A stretch of DNA of 64,000 nucleotides from Calidifontibacillus oryziterrae (GCF_000331575.1 NZ_KB223527.1:1585842-1649841); one strand, 5' to 3'. Positions 16,701-24,450 are shown, counted from the stretch's first letter. A program made the numbers and translations. The notes: generated from the letters alone by a model not told the origin.

Positions 16701-17620
16701 TTGTTGTATAACCTGACTAAGCTTTGGTCTAAATCGCTTCCAACTTTGAAGCGCGTAATAAAGTTTGCCATCCCTGGTGTTGATGTGGAGTAAATGTATT
16801 CAATCCCATCAATTTCCCAGAGCTTTTTCTCGATCACCTTCGTAATTCGGTTTTCGATATCCTCTGCAGTATGTCCCGGATAGGCGATATATACATCCAT
16901 CATCGGTACGGATATTTGCGGTTCTTCTTCGCGCGCTGTGTTGAGAACAGCAAAGACGCCTAGTAAAATTGTTGCTATTACGAGTAATGGTGTTAACTTT
17001 GAGTTGATAAATGCTTTTGCAATTTTGCCCGATAGGCCGATTTTTTCGTGATTGTTTTTGTGATTGTGTTGATTGCTGTCGTGATTGTGGTTGTGATTGT
17101 TGTTGTAATTGTTGCCGTGATTGTTGCCGTGATTATTATTGCGATTTTGTTGATTGTTGTTGTGATTGTTGCCGTGATTGCTGTTGTGATTGTGTTGATG
17201 CTCGTTTATGCGTTCGTTCTTACGCTTACTTATGTGTTCGTTTTGAAGTTCATTTTGTTGTGTGTTTCGGCGCAAGTTCGGATCCTCGTTTGATTGCTGG
17301 TTTTGAGACAAACCATCGTATTCGCTTTGATTTAAGTTTTCGGACAAGCCCCCGTCCTCGCTTTGATTTCGGTTTTGGGATAAGCTCTCGTCCTCGCTTT
17401 GATTTTGGTTTTGGGATAAGCTCTCGTCCTCGCTTTGATTTTGGTTTCGGGACAAGCCCTCGTCTTCGCTTTGATTTTGGTATTGGTGTTCATTTTGCTG
17501 ATCTTTTTGAAGTTCATCTTGATGTTCATTGTGGCTCAAATTTTGGTTCTCTTGTTCGTTTTCATTTTTGTTTATATCATGGCGTTCATTTTCGTGATCG
17601 TGTCCGTTTTTGTTTTTCAC
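13793..17620 (-). CDS. RND-family efflux permease with a long Asn/Gln/His-rich N-terminus
   Basis: 1275 residues. The core (from about residue 195, KIGLSGKIAKAFINSKLTPL) is a complete AcrB/SwrC-class proton-driven RND pump: first membrane helix, REEEPQISVPMMDVYIAYPG-like porter entry, a second helix block with GILVDDAIVVVENIHR carrying the paired Asp residues, and a C-terminal block with IVRNSILLVEF. The first ~195 residues are unusual: five 12-residue NQSEDESLSQ-type repeats (36 bp each) followed by a stretch made mostly of Asn, His and Gln. No alternative start codon lies between this tract and the core, so it should be translated. The GTG start overlaps the adaptor gene stop by four bases. 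Substrate is unknown. Confidence 0.9.
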   Translation of the reverse strand: MKNKNGHDHENERHDINKNENEQENQNLSHNEHQDELQKDQQNEHQYQNQSEDEGLSRNQNQSEDESLSQNQNQSEDESLSQNRNQSEDGGLSENLNQSEYDGLSQNQQSNEDPNLRRNTQQNELQNEHISKRKNERINEHQHNHNSNHGNNHNNNQQNRNNNHGNNHGNNYNNNHNHNHDSNQHNHKNNHEKIGLSGKIAKAFINSKLTPLLVIATILLGVFAVLNTAREEEPQISVPMMDVYIAYPGHTAEDIENRITKVIEKKLWEIDGIEYIYSTSTPGMANFITRFKVGSDLDQSLVRLYNKLMSNIDELPEGAMEPLVKPITIDDVPIVSLTVWSDEYTHYEIKRVADVIADEINKIENVSKTEVIGGLSRELTIQIDPNRLASYRLSPLAIEQTIRQANISLASGAFDQGNEEYKVKTGQYFKDKTEIENLVIGIYENRPVYVKDVAEVKDGPKEVDNYVLFGVGPMAEEKGIEKEQGEIFPAVTIAVSKKPNTNAVWIADNIEKKIEDMEGKVIPEGFHVTTTRNYGDTAEEKADELIKHLLIATLSVTLLIGVVLGVREAIVVGIAVPVTLSLALFLSKMYGYTLNRVTLFALIFAIGILVDDAIVVVENIHRWFQKGTHKPLKAAILAVDEVGNPTILATFTVIATLMPMAFVGGLMGPYMAPIPINASVAMFFSLLVAFIVTPWFAYRFLKKTPGHEEPTFDRNRLTGYSKWYADTIQQMLLNKGKRTIFLLGIVGLLLGSFSFFYTKAVPMKMMPFDNKSEIQVVIDMPEGTTLESTAAATKSIGEYISNINEVTDYEMYIGAASPFNFNGLVRHYYLRSDKHEADIQINLVEKTHREHQSHDIAKRIRPDIQAIAAKYGANAKVVEVPPGPPVLSTLVLEIYGNNREEQFEVAKKAEAIFKETEGVVDVDTYMEDIQTEYRFAIQDKARLNGVSDEQIVKTIQMMIDGAVVGLIHPEHELTPVQIKVQPKKGDRANLEDIKSIQIPTANGKLIPLGELVEIEEGDVEQPLYRKNLQSVTYVVGDVADFEESPAYAMAKMWDKIASIETASGTKIEQYLTHQPWLEDDIKMKWDGEWQITYEVFRDLGIAFAIALIVMYLLVTGWFQSFITPVIIMSPIPLTLIGVIPGHWAFGAFFTATSMIGVIALAGIIVRNSILLVEFTIMRREEGAKLSDAVIEAGIVRAKPIVLTAAAVVIGAVVILFDPIFSGLAISLMFGTIASTVLTLFVIPVLYCMVETKRAKIKHRKNKELNIQCADDVHGM
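17307..17486 (-). repeat. 36-bp coding tandem repeat, five units
   Basis: Units begin at 17307, 17343, 17379, 17415 and 17451, exactly 36 bp apart. They encode the NQSEDESLSQ-type peptides of the RND N-terminus. Because the period is a multiple of three, unit gain or loss keeps the frame. Confidence 0.85.
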
Positions 17621-18837
17621 TCAACGTTCACCACCTTGAAGCCATCCTTTACTTTTTCAACATCAGTAACTACAATGAGCTCACCAATATCCAGCCCGCT
17701 TAACACCTCAACACGACCATCATTTTCTTCACCGAGCTGCACATAACGAAGTCGGGCGATGCCTTCCTCATCAACAACAAACACCGCTGTTAGCTGTGAC
17801 CAATAATAAATCGCTGTTGTAGGTATAAAAATTCCCTTTTCGTCCGTTTCCGGAAAAACAGCATAGCCAAACATCCCGCTTTTTAAACTTTCTTGGTTGT
17901 CATCGATTTCAATTTTTACTTTAAAGGTGCGGCTTGCCGGATCAATCTTCGGTGTAACCTCCGCTACCTTGCCTTGCAACGTTTTATTGAGGGCATCTAT
18001 TGTCACTGGGATTTCTTCACCAAGTTCGATTTGGTTTTGCTTTCGCTCATCCACAAATACCTCAAGAAAATACGGCGATTTTTCTACTGTAATCAACTGC
18101 ATCCCTGGATTTACCATATCACCAATATCAACTAACGTTTCAACGACAACCCCATCAAACGGTGCTATAATGGTTGCATCTGCTGCCGTAATACTTGCAG
18201 AACTGTAAGCCGCTTCAACCACGCCTAAATTCGCGATGACTTCAGCACGATTCGCCTTTGTCATTTCTAACTGCGCTTCTGCTTGAGCAAGCTGAGCTTT
18301 TGCCGCAAGGTACGCTGTTTCTGCTTCTTCTTTTTCCTGAAGGCTTGCCGCACCTGCTTCGTATAAGCTATTTACGCGTTTATAGCTTTTTTCCTTCATC
18401 GTAAAATCCGCTAATGCTTTTTGTACAACTGCTTCGACTTGTTTAATCGTTTCCTCAATGCTTGTTACCTTTGCTTTTACTGTGTCCACACTTGCTGAAG
18501 CTTGACTTAAGGCTGCGTCCACTTTCTCTTTGTTAAGTTGTACTAAAGTTTGCCCTTGTTTCACATAATCCCCACTTTTGACGAGGACATCACTTACATC
18601 GGCCATAATTTCCGACGATATCTTAGCACTTTCATCGGATACGGTTGTTCCATAAACCTTATTCCCAGAATCATAGTTTTCATTTTTGATTTCAACGACT
18701 TTAATCCCGTCTATTTGCTTTGCCTCTACGGCCTTCATTCCAGGCTCCACTTTTTCAATAAATACCCCAGATAAAATTAATAAAAATACTGTAACTGGAA
18801 CAATTAGAAAAACAACTACCTTTACCCAACCCTTCAT
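17617..18837 (-). CDS. RND efflux adaptor (HlyD/membrane fusion) subunit
   Basis: 406 residues. One N-terminal membrane anchor (VKVVVFLIVPVTVFLLILSG) is followed by a split lipoyl/barrel-sandwich domain, a long alpha-helical hairpin (about 100-200, Ala/Glu/Lys rich), a beta-barrel and a C-terminal membrane-proximal domain. It joins the RND permease to an exit path; in Gram-positive cells there is no outer membrane, so it probably extends the pump through the wall space. It starts at ATG behind GGGGGG, is the first gene of the operon, and is translationally coupled to the permease. Confidence 0.9.
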   Translation of the reverse strand: MKGWVKVVVFLIVPVTVFLLILSGVFIEKVEPGMKAVEAKQIDGIKVVEIKNENYDSGNKVYGTTVSDESAKISSEIMADVSDVLVKSGDYVKQGQTLVQLNKEKVDAALSQASASVDTVKAKVTSIEETIKQVEAVVQKALADFTMKEKSYKRVNSLYEAGAASLQEKEEAETAYLAAKAQLAQAEAQLEMTKANRAEVIANLGVVEAAYSSASITAADATIIAPFDGVVVETLVDIGDMVNPGMQLITVEKSPYFLEVFVDERKQNQIELGEEIPVTIDALNKTLQGKVAEVTPKIDPASRTFKVKIEIDDNQESLKSGMFGYAVFPETDEKGIFIPTTAIYYWSQLTAVFVVDEEGIARLRYVQLGEENDGRVEVLSGLDIGELIVVTDVEKVKDGFKVVNVE

Positions 18838-19017
18838 TCAACTTCCCCCCAATGTTTGATTTTTGTGTGTTGGATGTAACATTGCTTGAAAAGTAAAACT
18901 GTTGACTACTGCGGTTTGCAAATCCCCCCCATTTGCTTCACCGCTGAATCTAAAGTATCTAGGGCTACTAAGTAACGCCCCTATGTACTATTAACCCCAT
19001 TTCAAATTGGTTAACCT

Positions 19018-19061
19018 TATACCCATAAGGGTATATTAATATTAAAAGTATTAGAAGTCAA
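19018..19061 (-). promoter_or_regulatory. RND operon promoter with CsoR/CstR-like operator
   Basis: TTGACT (19056-19061) and TAATAT (19033-19038) with 17-base spacing form a good sigma-A promoter. A perfect 18-bp palindrome, TATACCC-ATAA-GGGTATA (19018-19035), overlaps the -10 end and start site. TACCC-N4-GGGTA is the general form bound by CsoR/CstR/RcnR-family repressors (copper, persulfide, nickel or formaldehyde sensors). No such regulator gene is in the window, so the assignment rests on the site. The leader to the adaptor start is about 190 nt. Confidence 0.72.
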
Positions 19062-19171
19062 CTTTAATATATCGACAATTTTAGATTTTGGTTGGTGAGA
19101 TAAATGATGCAATTATTATGATTACGAATATTTTTCAAAGAGGTAACAAGTAAGAAAAAATGGGCTATACA

Positions 19172-19204
19172 AAAAAAATAAGAGAGCTTTTTTTCGCTCT
19201 CTCT
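19172..19204 (-). terminator. Rho-independent terminator after the HicB-like remnant
   Basis: On the minus strand GAGAGAGC and GCTCTCTT flank a run of A, followed by ATTTTTTTT. Confidence 0.75.
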
Positions 19205-19210
19205 GAAATA

Positions 19211-19348
19211 CTAGTCTTTTTTTTTAAAATGTTTTTTCATTTCTTCTAACCCAAGTGATTGGCTCAATTTATATATCATATATTGATTTAGAGAAACCCC
19301 TTCTTGTTTTGCTTCACCAGCTAATCCCCAGTGTAAAGTTTTGGACAT
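19211..19348 (-). pseudogene. Remnant of a HicB-family antitoxin C-terminus
   Basis: A 45-residue open frame: MSKTLHWGLAGEAKQEG, VSLNQYMIYKLSQSLGL and a Lys-rich tail. This matches the ribbon-helix-helix C-terminus of HicB-type antitoxins (LRxPKSLHxxLAxEAxxEGVSLNQY). The frame is open upstream (YIIVLR precedes the Met, as expected for HicB), but the N-terminal HicB domain is missing and no ribosome site precedes the ATG. There is no HicA toxin beside it. It is best read as a decayed gene fragment; a tiny stand-alone DNA-binding protein is the alternative. Confidence 0.6.
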
Positions 19349-19384
19349 TCTTAATACTATTATATATGAAATTTTTAAAGGAAA

Positions 19385-19419
19385 ATAAAAAGACAGGTTT
19401 AAAATTCTCCTGCCTTTTG
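19385..19419 (-). terminator. Rho-independent terminator of the EpuA-family gene
   Basis: AAAAGGCAGG pairs with CCTGTCTTTT on the minus strand (one G-U pair), followed by TATTTTC. Confidence 0.7.
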
Positions 19420-19432
19420 TTCCAGATGTATT

Positions 19433-19771
19433 TTAGTTTTTCGGTGTGTCTTTTTCTACAAGGTCGATTAAGTGCGACCAAGTGGATGTTTTCAATATAT
19501 CGATGGCTTTGCCATCACCAATGACACCATAGCCAAACATTAAGCCTGCGGTTACACTGATCAGCAATAAAAAGGCAATAATTAGCAAGCGAGCCCATAT
19601 TGGAATGAGACGTAGCTTTGGACGTCTTTCGTAGCTTGACTCATTAGTTTGGCTTTCTGATAGTTGTTCTTGTTCTACTTGGGCAGAAATCCGGGCTTGC
19701 CTTCGCTCTTGGCGAAGCTGTTTGCGTGTATTCCGTTCGCTTTGCCTCATATTTTCAAATTCACTTGCCAT
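19433..19771 (-). CDS. EpuA-family small membrane protein (often annotated 'RNA polymerase subunit beta')
   Basis: 112 residues. A charged, Gln/Arg-rich N-terminus (about 1-52) leads into KLRLIPIWARLLIIAFLLLISVTAGLMFGYGVIGDG, one membrane helix followed by the conserved glycine-rich turn of the PF11772 (EpuA) family, and a short extracytoplasmic tail. Database names calling this family an RNA polymerase subunit are misleading; its function is not settled. It starts at ATG behind AAAGGAG. It lies downstream of flhP, where the family is commonly found in Bacilli. Confidence 0.8.
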   Translation of the reverse strand: MASEFENMRQSERNTRKQLRQERRQARISAQVEQEQLSESQTNESSYERRPKLRLIPIWARLLIIAFLLLISVTAGLMFGYGVIGDGKAIDILKTSTWSHLIDLVEKDTPKN

Positions 19772-20030
19772 TGGTTTGTGACTCCTTTTAGTGCAGATAT
19801 TATTTTGCAGGTAAATGATGCATGTTCTGTTTGGCTTGTCTTAGGCGACTGTGCGTTTATTTCTCGATTTGTTTGTTCGTTTAAGGTGGAAATTATTATT
19901 GCATAAGTTGCTATCATAAATATGATTGGCGTTTTGTTGCTTTCTACCATGTTCGCATTAGAAGATGGCCTTTCTCGAAAGCAGGTTATGTTTCTTCTAT
20001 TATATAGAAGGTTTATTTTCGTATTTTATT

Positions 20031-20867
20031 TTATCTTAGGCTTGTGATTAATCCAGCCATTTGATCAGAGATTGAGATTGATTTTGCATTGAACTGATAA
20101 GAGCGTTGCGCTGTCATTAGTTCGGTCATTTCTGCTGCGAAATCAACGTTAGACATTTCTAGCGCACCTTGTTGGATTGAACCTTCGGTCGGATCGACAT
20201 ATTCAAAGACTTCTTCTTCAAATAGGTTTAATGCTTCAAGGTCAGGTAATCCGTATTGATTATCACCCGTTGAAAGCAGAAGCTGTGGACGAATTACACG
20301 CACGAGCTGAAGCTGACCGACTGATTGTTCCGTATTATCGTCGTTTGTAACAATAATTTCCCCAGTTTCAGTAAATTTTATATTTTTATAGTTGTCAGGA
20401 AGGTAAATCGGTTCACCTTCGCCATCAACGACATAATCACCTTTGCTAGTTACAAGGGCAAGCTGGCCTTCCTCTTCTGTAGGTGACAAGTAAAAGGCAC
20501 CGTCTCGCGTATAGCGTGTTAAGTATTGACCGTTTTCCTCTGTTAACAATTCAAAAAATTCATTCGGTCTTGTCAACGCCAAATCTAACGGGCGCTCTGT
20601 GATGTTGAGCGCACCTTGTTCCATGCGGATATTTGTTTCTGATAGCTTTGCGCCACTGCCTTGGCGAATTCCGTCTGGTGTGCGGCGACCAACTTCCTTC
20701 GGTGCGTCCGGTTGGTTATTGATTTGCTGGAAAAGAAGGTCGTTGAAGCTTGTTTCTCTTCGCTTGAAGCCGTTTGTATTCGTATTAGCAAGGTTTTGAC
20801 CAATTGTATCTATTTTTTTCTGTAGCTGCGCCATTGTGGAGCTAGCTGATAATATTGAACGATTCAT
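20031..20867 (-). CDS. flhP: Flagellar hook-basal body rod protein FlhP
   Basis: 278 residues of the FlgF/FlgG-type rod family. The N-terminus (NRSILSASSTMAQLQKKIDT, then NLANTNTNGFKRRE) is the rod-protein signature, and the C-terminus (DFAAEMTELMTAQRSYQFNAK) is the matching helix that packs in the rod. In B. subtilis FlhO and FlhP are rod proteins needed for hook-basal body assembly. The start has AAGGAGG. It follows flhO by 13 bases and is probably co-transcribed with it. Confidence 0.93.
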   Translation of the reverse strand: MNRSILSASSTMAQLQKKIDTIGQNLANTNTNGFKRRETSFNDLLFQQINNQPDAPKEVGRRTPDGIRQGSGAKLSETNIRMEQGALNITERPLDLALTRPNEFFELLTEENGQYLTRYTRDGAFYLSPTEEEGQLALVTSKGDYVVDGEGEPIYLPDNYKNIKFTETGEIIVTNDDNTEQSVGQLQLVRVIRPQLLLSTGDNQYGLPDLEALNLFEEEVFEYVDPTEGSIQQGALEMSNVDFAAEMTELMTAQRSYQFNAKSISISDQMAGLITSLR

Positions 20868-20880
20868 TGATCATCCCTCC

Positions 20881-21726
20881 TTAGCGAATTCGGCCGATTT
20901 CGTTAACCGCTTTTTCCATGCTTGAATCATAGGCTTTTAAGATTTTTTGATTGGCTTCGAACGTGCGGTATGCCATCATCATTTCGGTCATCGTTTGTTC
21001 GATGTCAACATTCGAGCGCTCGATGAATTTTTGCTTCACTTGAAAAACAATTTCAGGATCCTCGATTGCACTTGGCAGCTCTTGGCCCGCGCCTTCAACA
21101 CGGAAGAGGCCATTGCCTTCTTTGACAAGGTTGTCCGGATTTTCTGCATAGACGATGTTGAGCTGTTGATCGGTATCTTCGCCATCTTCAAAGAAGCGAC
21201 CGTCAGATGTGATCGTAAATTCATTTCCGTAAATGATAATCGGGGCCCCGTATGTATCAGTGACATAGTAGCCATCGTTTGTTGTAAGGTATCCTTCTCC
21301 GTCAATGGTGAAGTTGCCGTTGCGGGTATAGCGCGGTTCACCATCGGCGTTTAGTACTTGTATGAAAAGCGCACCAGGTCGATTTGTTTCTTCGTTAATC
21401 GGAAGATTGACGTCAACGAGGGCGATGTCGGTTTGATTGCCAGTTTCTTGAATATCACCTTGGCGGAATTTCGGCTGCGTTTCTTGCATGTATACGCCCG
21501 TATTAATTGGACCGACTGTGTAGGCGCCTTTAATTTGGTAGCGCTTCGTGACAGGCAGTGTTTCGGTATTCATGCTTGTGATCAGCATTTCCGGGAATGC
21601 ACGTAAACTGCCTTGGTCTTCCTTGAAGCCCGGTGTATTAGCGTTTGCAAGGTTATTCGTTAGCATTTCTTGGCGGCGTTGCTGCGATATCATACCGGCT
21701 GCCGCTGTATAAAAACCACGGAGCAT
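20881..21726 (-). CDS. flhO: Flagellar hook-basal body rod protein FlhO
   Basis: 281 residues, paralogous to the downstream flhP product. N-terminal LRGFYTAAAGMISQQRRQEM and NLANANTPGFKEDQ and C-terminal NVDIEQTMTEMMMAYRTFEANQ are the rod-family terminal helices. The order mbl-flhO-flhP matches Bacillus. Its upstream gap to mbl contains a pair of REP palindromes, which may stop or stabilise the mbl transcript. Confidence 0.93.
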   Translation of the reverse strand: MLRGFYTAAAGMISQQRRQEMLTNNLANANTPGFKEDQGSLRAFPEMLITSMNTETLPVTKRYQIKGAYTVGPINTGVYMQETQPKFRQGDIQETGNQTDIALVDVNLPINEETNRPGALFIQVLNADGEPRYTRNGNFTIDGEGYLTTNDGYYVTDTYGAPIIIYGNEFTITSDGRFFEDGEDTDQQLNIVYAENPDNLVKEGNGLFRVEGAGQELPSAIEDPEIVFQVKQKFIERSNVDIEQTMTEMMMAYRTFEANQKILKAYDSSMEKAVNEIGRIR

Positions 21727-21743
21727 GTTAATCTCTCCTTCCG

Positions 21744-21798
21744 GGGACAGGTTTGATGTCCCATTATTTAAGAATCACTGGGACAAGGAACCTGTCCC
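21744..21798. repeat. Inverted REP pair between mbl and flhO, copies 11 and 12
   Basis: GGGACAGGTTTGATGTCCC at 21744-21762 and GGGACAAGGAACCTGTCCC at 21780-21798 face each other 17 bases apart and could fold into one larger cruciform. They nearly fill the 92-base mbl-flhO gap. Confidence 0.87.
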
Positions 21799-21818
21799 TA
21801 TGTCTTTTATCGACACGT

Positions 21819-22820
21819 TTAGCCCCAACGTTTACTTGGAAGTTTATCCATGTTATCGAGCATGATGCCTGTGCCGACGGCAACGCAGTCTAGTGGGTTT
21901 TCGGCTATTAGCACTGGTACTTTAAGTTCTTCGGCTAGTAGCATGTCGATGCCGTGTAGTAATGCGCCACCACCTGTTAGGATGACGCCACGATCGATGA
22001 TGTCGGCTGATAGCTCTGGTGGCGTCCGTTCGAGTACGCTCTTCGACGCTTGGACGATCATTGATACTGGTTCGCGTAGTGCTTTTTCGATTTCTTCTGA
22101 GTAAACGGTGATCGTGCGCGGTAGGCCTGATACCATGTCGCGACCGCGAATATCGATTTCTTCTTTGCGTGCGCCTGGGAATACAGTGGCAACGTTGATT
22201 TTGATGTCTTCGGATGTCCGTTCACCGATAAGGAGCTTGTATTCTCTTTTGATATAGGCGAGGATTTCGCTGTCGAGCTTGTCCCCTGCCATTTTAATTG
22301 AAGAGGCGGTGACGATGTCGCCCATGGAAAGCACTGCAACATCTGTTGTTCCACCGCCTATATCGATGACCATGTTTCCGCTTGGTTGAAATATATCCAT
22401 GCCTGCCCCGATGGCAGCTACTTTTGGTTCCTCTTCAAGGAATACTTTTTTACCGCCGCTTTTTTCTGCTGCTTCGCGAATTGCTTTGCGTTCGACTGAT
22501 GTGATGTTTGTTGGGCAGCAAATGAGCATGCGTGGCTTTGAGAAAAAGCCTTTGACGTTGATTTTTTCGATAAAGTATTTGAGCATTGATTCTGTTACGT
22601 CAAAGTCCGCGATGACGCCGTCTTTCAGTGGGCGGATCGCTACAATATTTCCTGGTGTACGTCCTACCATTCGTCTTGCTTCCTCACCTACTGCGAGGAC
22701 GCGACCTTGATCACGATCAATCGCTACTACTGATGGTTCGTTCAAGACGATTCCTTTTCCTTTGACGTGTATTAATACATTGGCAGTCCCCAAATCAATT
22801 CCAATATCCCTAGCAATCAT
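21819..22820 (-). CDS. mbl: MreB-like cell-shape actin homologue Mbl
   Basis: 333 residues. The actin-fold ATPase motifs are present: phosphate 1 DIGIDLGTANVLIH, phosphate 2 VIDIGGGTTDVAVLSMG and the adenosine loop ILTGGGALLHGID. Mbl polymerises under the membrane and guides lateral-wall synthesis. Its placement between spoIIID and flhO identifies it as mbl rather than mreB or mreBH. It starts at ATG with AAGGAGG upstream. Confidence 0.96.
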   Translation of the reverse strand: MIARDIGIDLGTANVLIHVKGKGIVLNEPSVVAIDRDQGRVLAVGEEARRMVGRTPGNIVAIRPLKDGVIADFDVTESMLKYFIEKINVKGFFSKPRMLICCPTNITSVERKAIREAAEKSGGKKVFLEEEPKVAAIGAGMDIFQPSGNMVIDIGGGTTDVAVLSMGDIVTASSIKMAGDKLDSEILAYIKREYKLLIGERTSEDIKINVATVFPGARKEEIDIRGRDMVSGLPRTITVYSEEIEKALREPVSMIVQASKSVLERTPPELSADIIDRGVILTGGGALLHGIDMLLAEELKVPVLIAENPLDCVAVGTGIMLDNMDKLPSKRWG

Positions 22821-23039
22821 TTATTTGTTATCCTCCTTAAACATTTCCATGCCTGGACGTTGCTTTTATTGTTTGTTTTCGCTCGCGGTTTACCGGTTTG
22901 CGTGGCTAAATTTAATTGAGTTCGACTTAACGTTCCATTTGTTTCGAGTATTTTTTTGCAGCCGGTCCGTTACGTTAGTATCTAAGGTTATATTTTAACA
23001 TATTTGGGCATGGTTCGTCATTGTTTGTTTTTAGAATTT

Positions 23040-23470
23040 GGTTGGTATTTGGAATATTGGGTGTTGCGTTTGTGTTTCGGAATTTCGGGCTTTGGATTTT
23101 GGGTGTTGGGTTTGGGCTTTGATTTTTTATTTTTGGAACTCTGTGTGTTGGGTTTGGGCTATGATTTTTGATTTTTTGGAACTCTGTGTGTTGGGTTTGG
23201 GTTTTGATTTTTGATTTTTTGGAACTTTTTCTTAGTGTTAGGCTACGTTTTTGATTTTTGGACTTCGACTGGTGTTGGGTTACATTTTGATATGATATTG
23301 AGTTTAACAAGTGTTAGGTTGCGTGTGATTTTGTTTTTTGAGTTTGAATACTATTCGATTACATTTTTGATTTTGTTTATTGAGTTTGACTGGTGTTGGT
23401 TTGCATTTTTACATGAGTTTGACTGGTGTTGGGTTGCATTTTTACATGAGTTTGAATAATGTTTTTCGGT
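23040..23470. repeat. Degenerate 42-bp tandem repeats in the mbl-spoIIID gap
   Basis: Units carrying GGAACTCTGTGTGTTGGGTT start at 23136 and 23178, with a partial unit at 23220 (42-bp period). Looser G/T-rich copies run on to about 23460, including two close copies of a TTTGACTGGTGTTGG unit near 23390-23440. The 740-base gap shows no gene, and reading frames across it are low-complexity. Confidence 0.7.
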
Positions 23471-23560
23471 TACATTTCTTTATTAAGTTTTGCTTAAAAT
23501 GGTCTGGATTCTTTGTTTACTAGACGTTTATTTGATTGGCTTTGGCTTGGCTCGGGCGAC

Positions 23561-23833
23561 TTATTTCACTAGCTCACCTTCGGCTTTGTCTGATTTGTAT
23601 TTCTGTTTTGTTGCTTCACCGCCTCTGAGGTGTCGAATTGATTTATGATAATCGAGGATTTCTTTTACTTCATTCGCTAGTTCGGGATTAATATCAGGTA
23701 GTCGCTCTGTCAAATCCTTATGGACAGTACTTTTGGAAACGCCAAATTCTTTCGCTATTACACGAACTGTTTTCTTTGTCTCCACGATATACTTGCCAAT
23801 CTTGATAGTTCGTTCTTTGATGTAATCGTGCAC
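23561..23833 (-). CDS. spoIIID: Sporulation transcription factor SpoIIID
   Basis: 90 residues, near-identical in appearance to Bacillus SpoIIID (HDYIKERTIKIGKYIVETKK). It is a small DNA-binding regulator of mother-cell genes acting between sigma-E and sigma-K. The helix-turn-helix is VRVIAKEFGVSKSTVHKDL, and the basic C-terminal region (HKSIRHLRGGEATKQKYK) contributes to DNA contact. The start codon is GTG with GGGAGG eight bases upstream. Confidence 0.97.
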   Translation of the reverse strand: MHDYIKERTIKIGKYIVETKKTVRVIAKEFGVSKSTVHKDLTERLPDINPELANEVKEILDYHKSIRHLRGGEATKQKYKSDKAEGELVK

Positions 23834-23899
23834 ACCGCTCGCCTCCCTAAGTTGGATGTGAGATGGGTGAAATGAGACTTGCGCTCACCTCAAACTCTC

Positions 23900-23927
23900 T
23901 TTGTATGGTTTATATATGTTTATTAGA
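23900..23927 (-). promoter_or_regulatory. Possible sigma-E promoter of spoIIID
   Basis: On the minus strand CATACAAA (23900-23907) resembles the sigma-E -10 element, preceded 13 bases upstream by an ATA-containing TCTAATA. spoIIID is a known sigma-E target in B. subtilis. The match is by eye and moderate. Confidence 0.42.
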
Positions 23928-24344
23928 GAACAAGTTGTATTATGCTAAAAAGTCAAGGGGGACAAGGGATTTGTTTGAATATTTTAAAAATTCGTTGGTG
24001 GGGTTGAAGTAAATAGGGGAGAGTTTGGTGGGAATGGGAAAACTTTAAGGAGCAATATATACTGTTATGTTTTCAGAACCTTTTCTTAAAGTGAAATTTT
24101 CGTGGTTTTTCTGAGGTTGTTATGAATAATGAGTTTACACATAGAAATATGAGATTTATTTTTGTTTTTATGTAGTAATCGTGGCGTTTTGGTGATTTTA
24201 AGCGTTTTTTCTTAATTTTTAGTTAGTTGGTAGTGGTTCTATTGGCTACACTGGCCAATTTTTCAGTTTGAACTTACTGATTTATTTAGTTTTTATGGAT
24301 TTTTTTACTAATATTTACTAATTTTAATGAGGATTTTTATAATT

Positions 24345-24450
24345 GAGAATGTTTATTGTCCGGCTGAGGGGTTTTATTGTCCGCTGGCGGAATTTTATTA
24401 ACGCGGAATGGAATTTATTGTCCGAGAATGGAGTTTTATTAGCCGATTGA
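24345..24450 (+). repeat. TTTATTGTCC-type short repeats upstream of spoIIID
   Basis: TTTATTGTCCG or close variants recur about every 20 bases (five copies). The same motif recurs in the 211-bp repeats at 33684 and 35410. The rest of the 0.9-kb gap between spoIIID and the exonuclease gene is AT-rich and shows no gene. Confidence 0.6.

Noticed and set aside
17011..17746. Long plus-strand frames opposite the RND N-terminus
   Set aside because: They are shadows of the Asn/His/Gln repeats (Cys/Val/Ile-rich translations) with no independent support.
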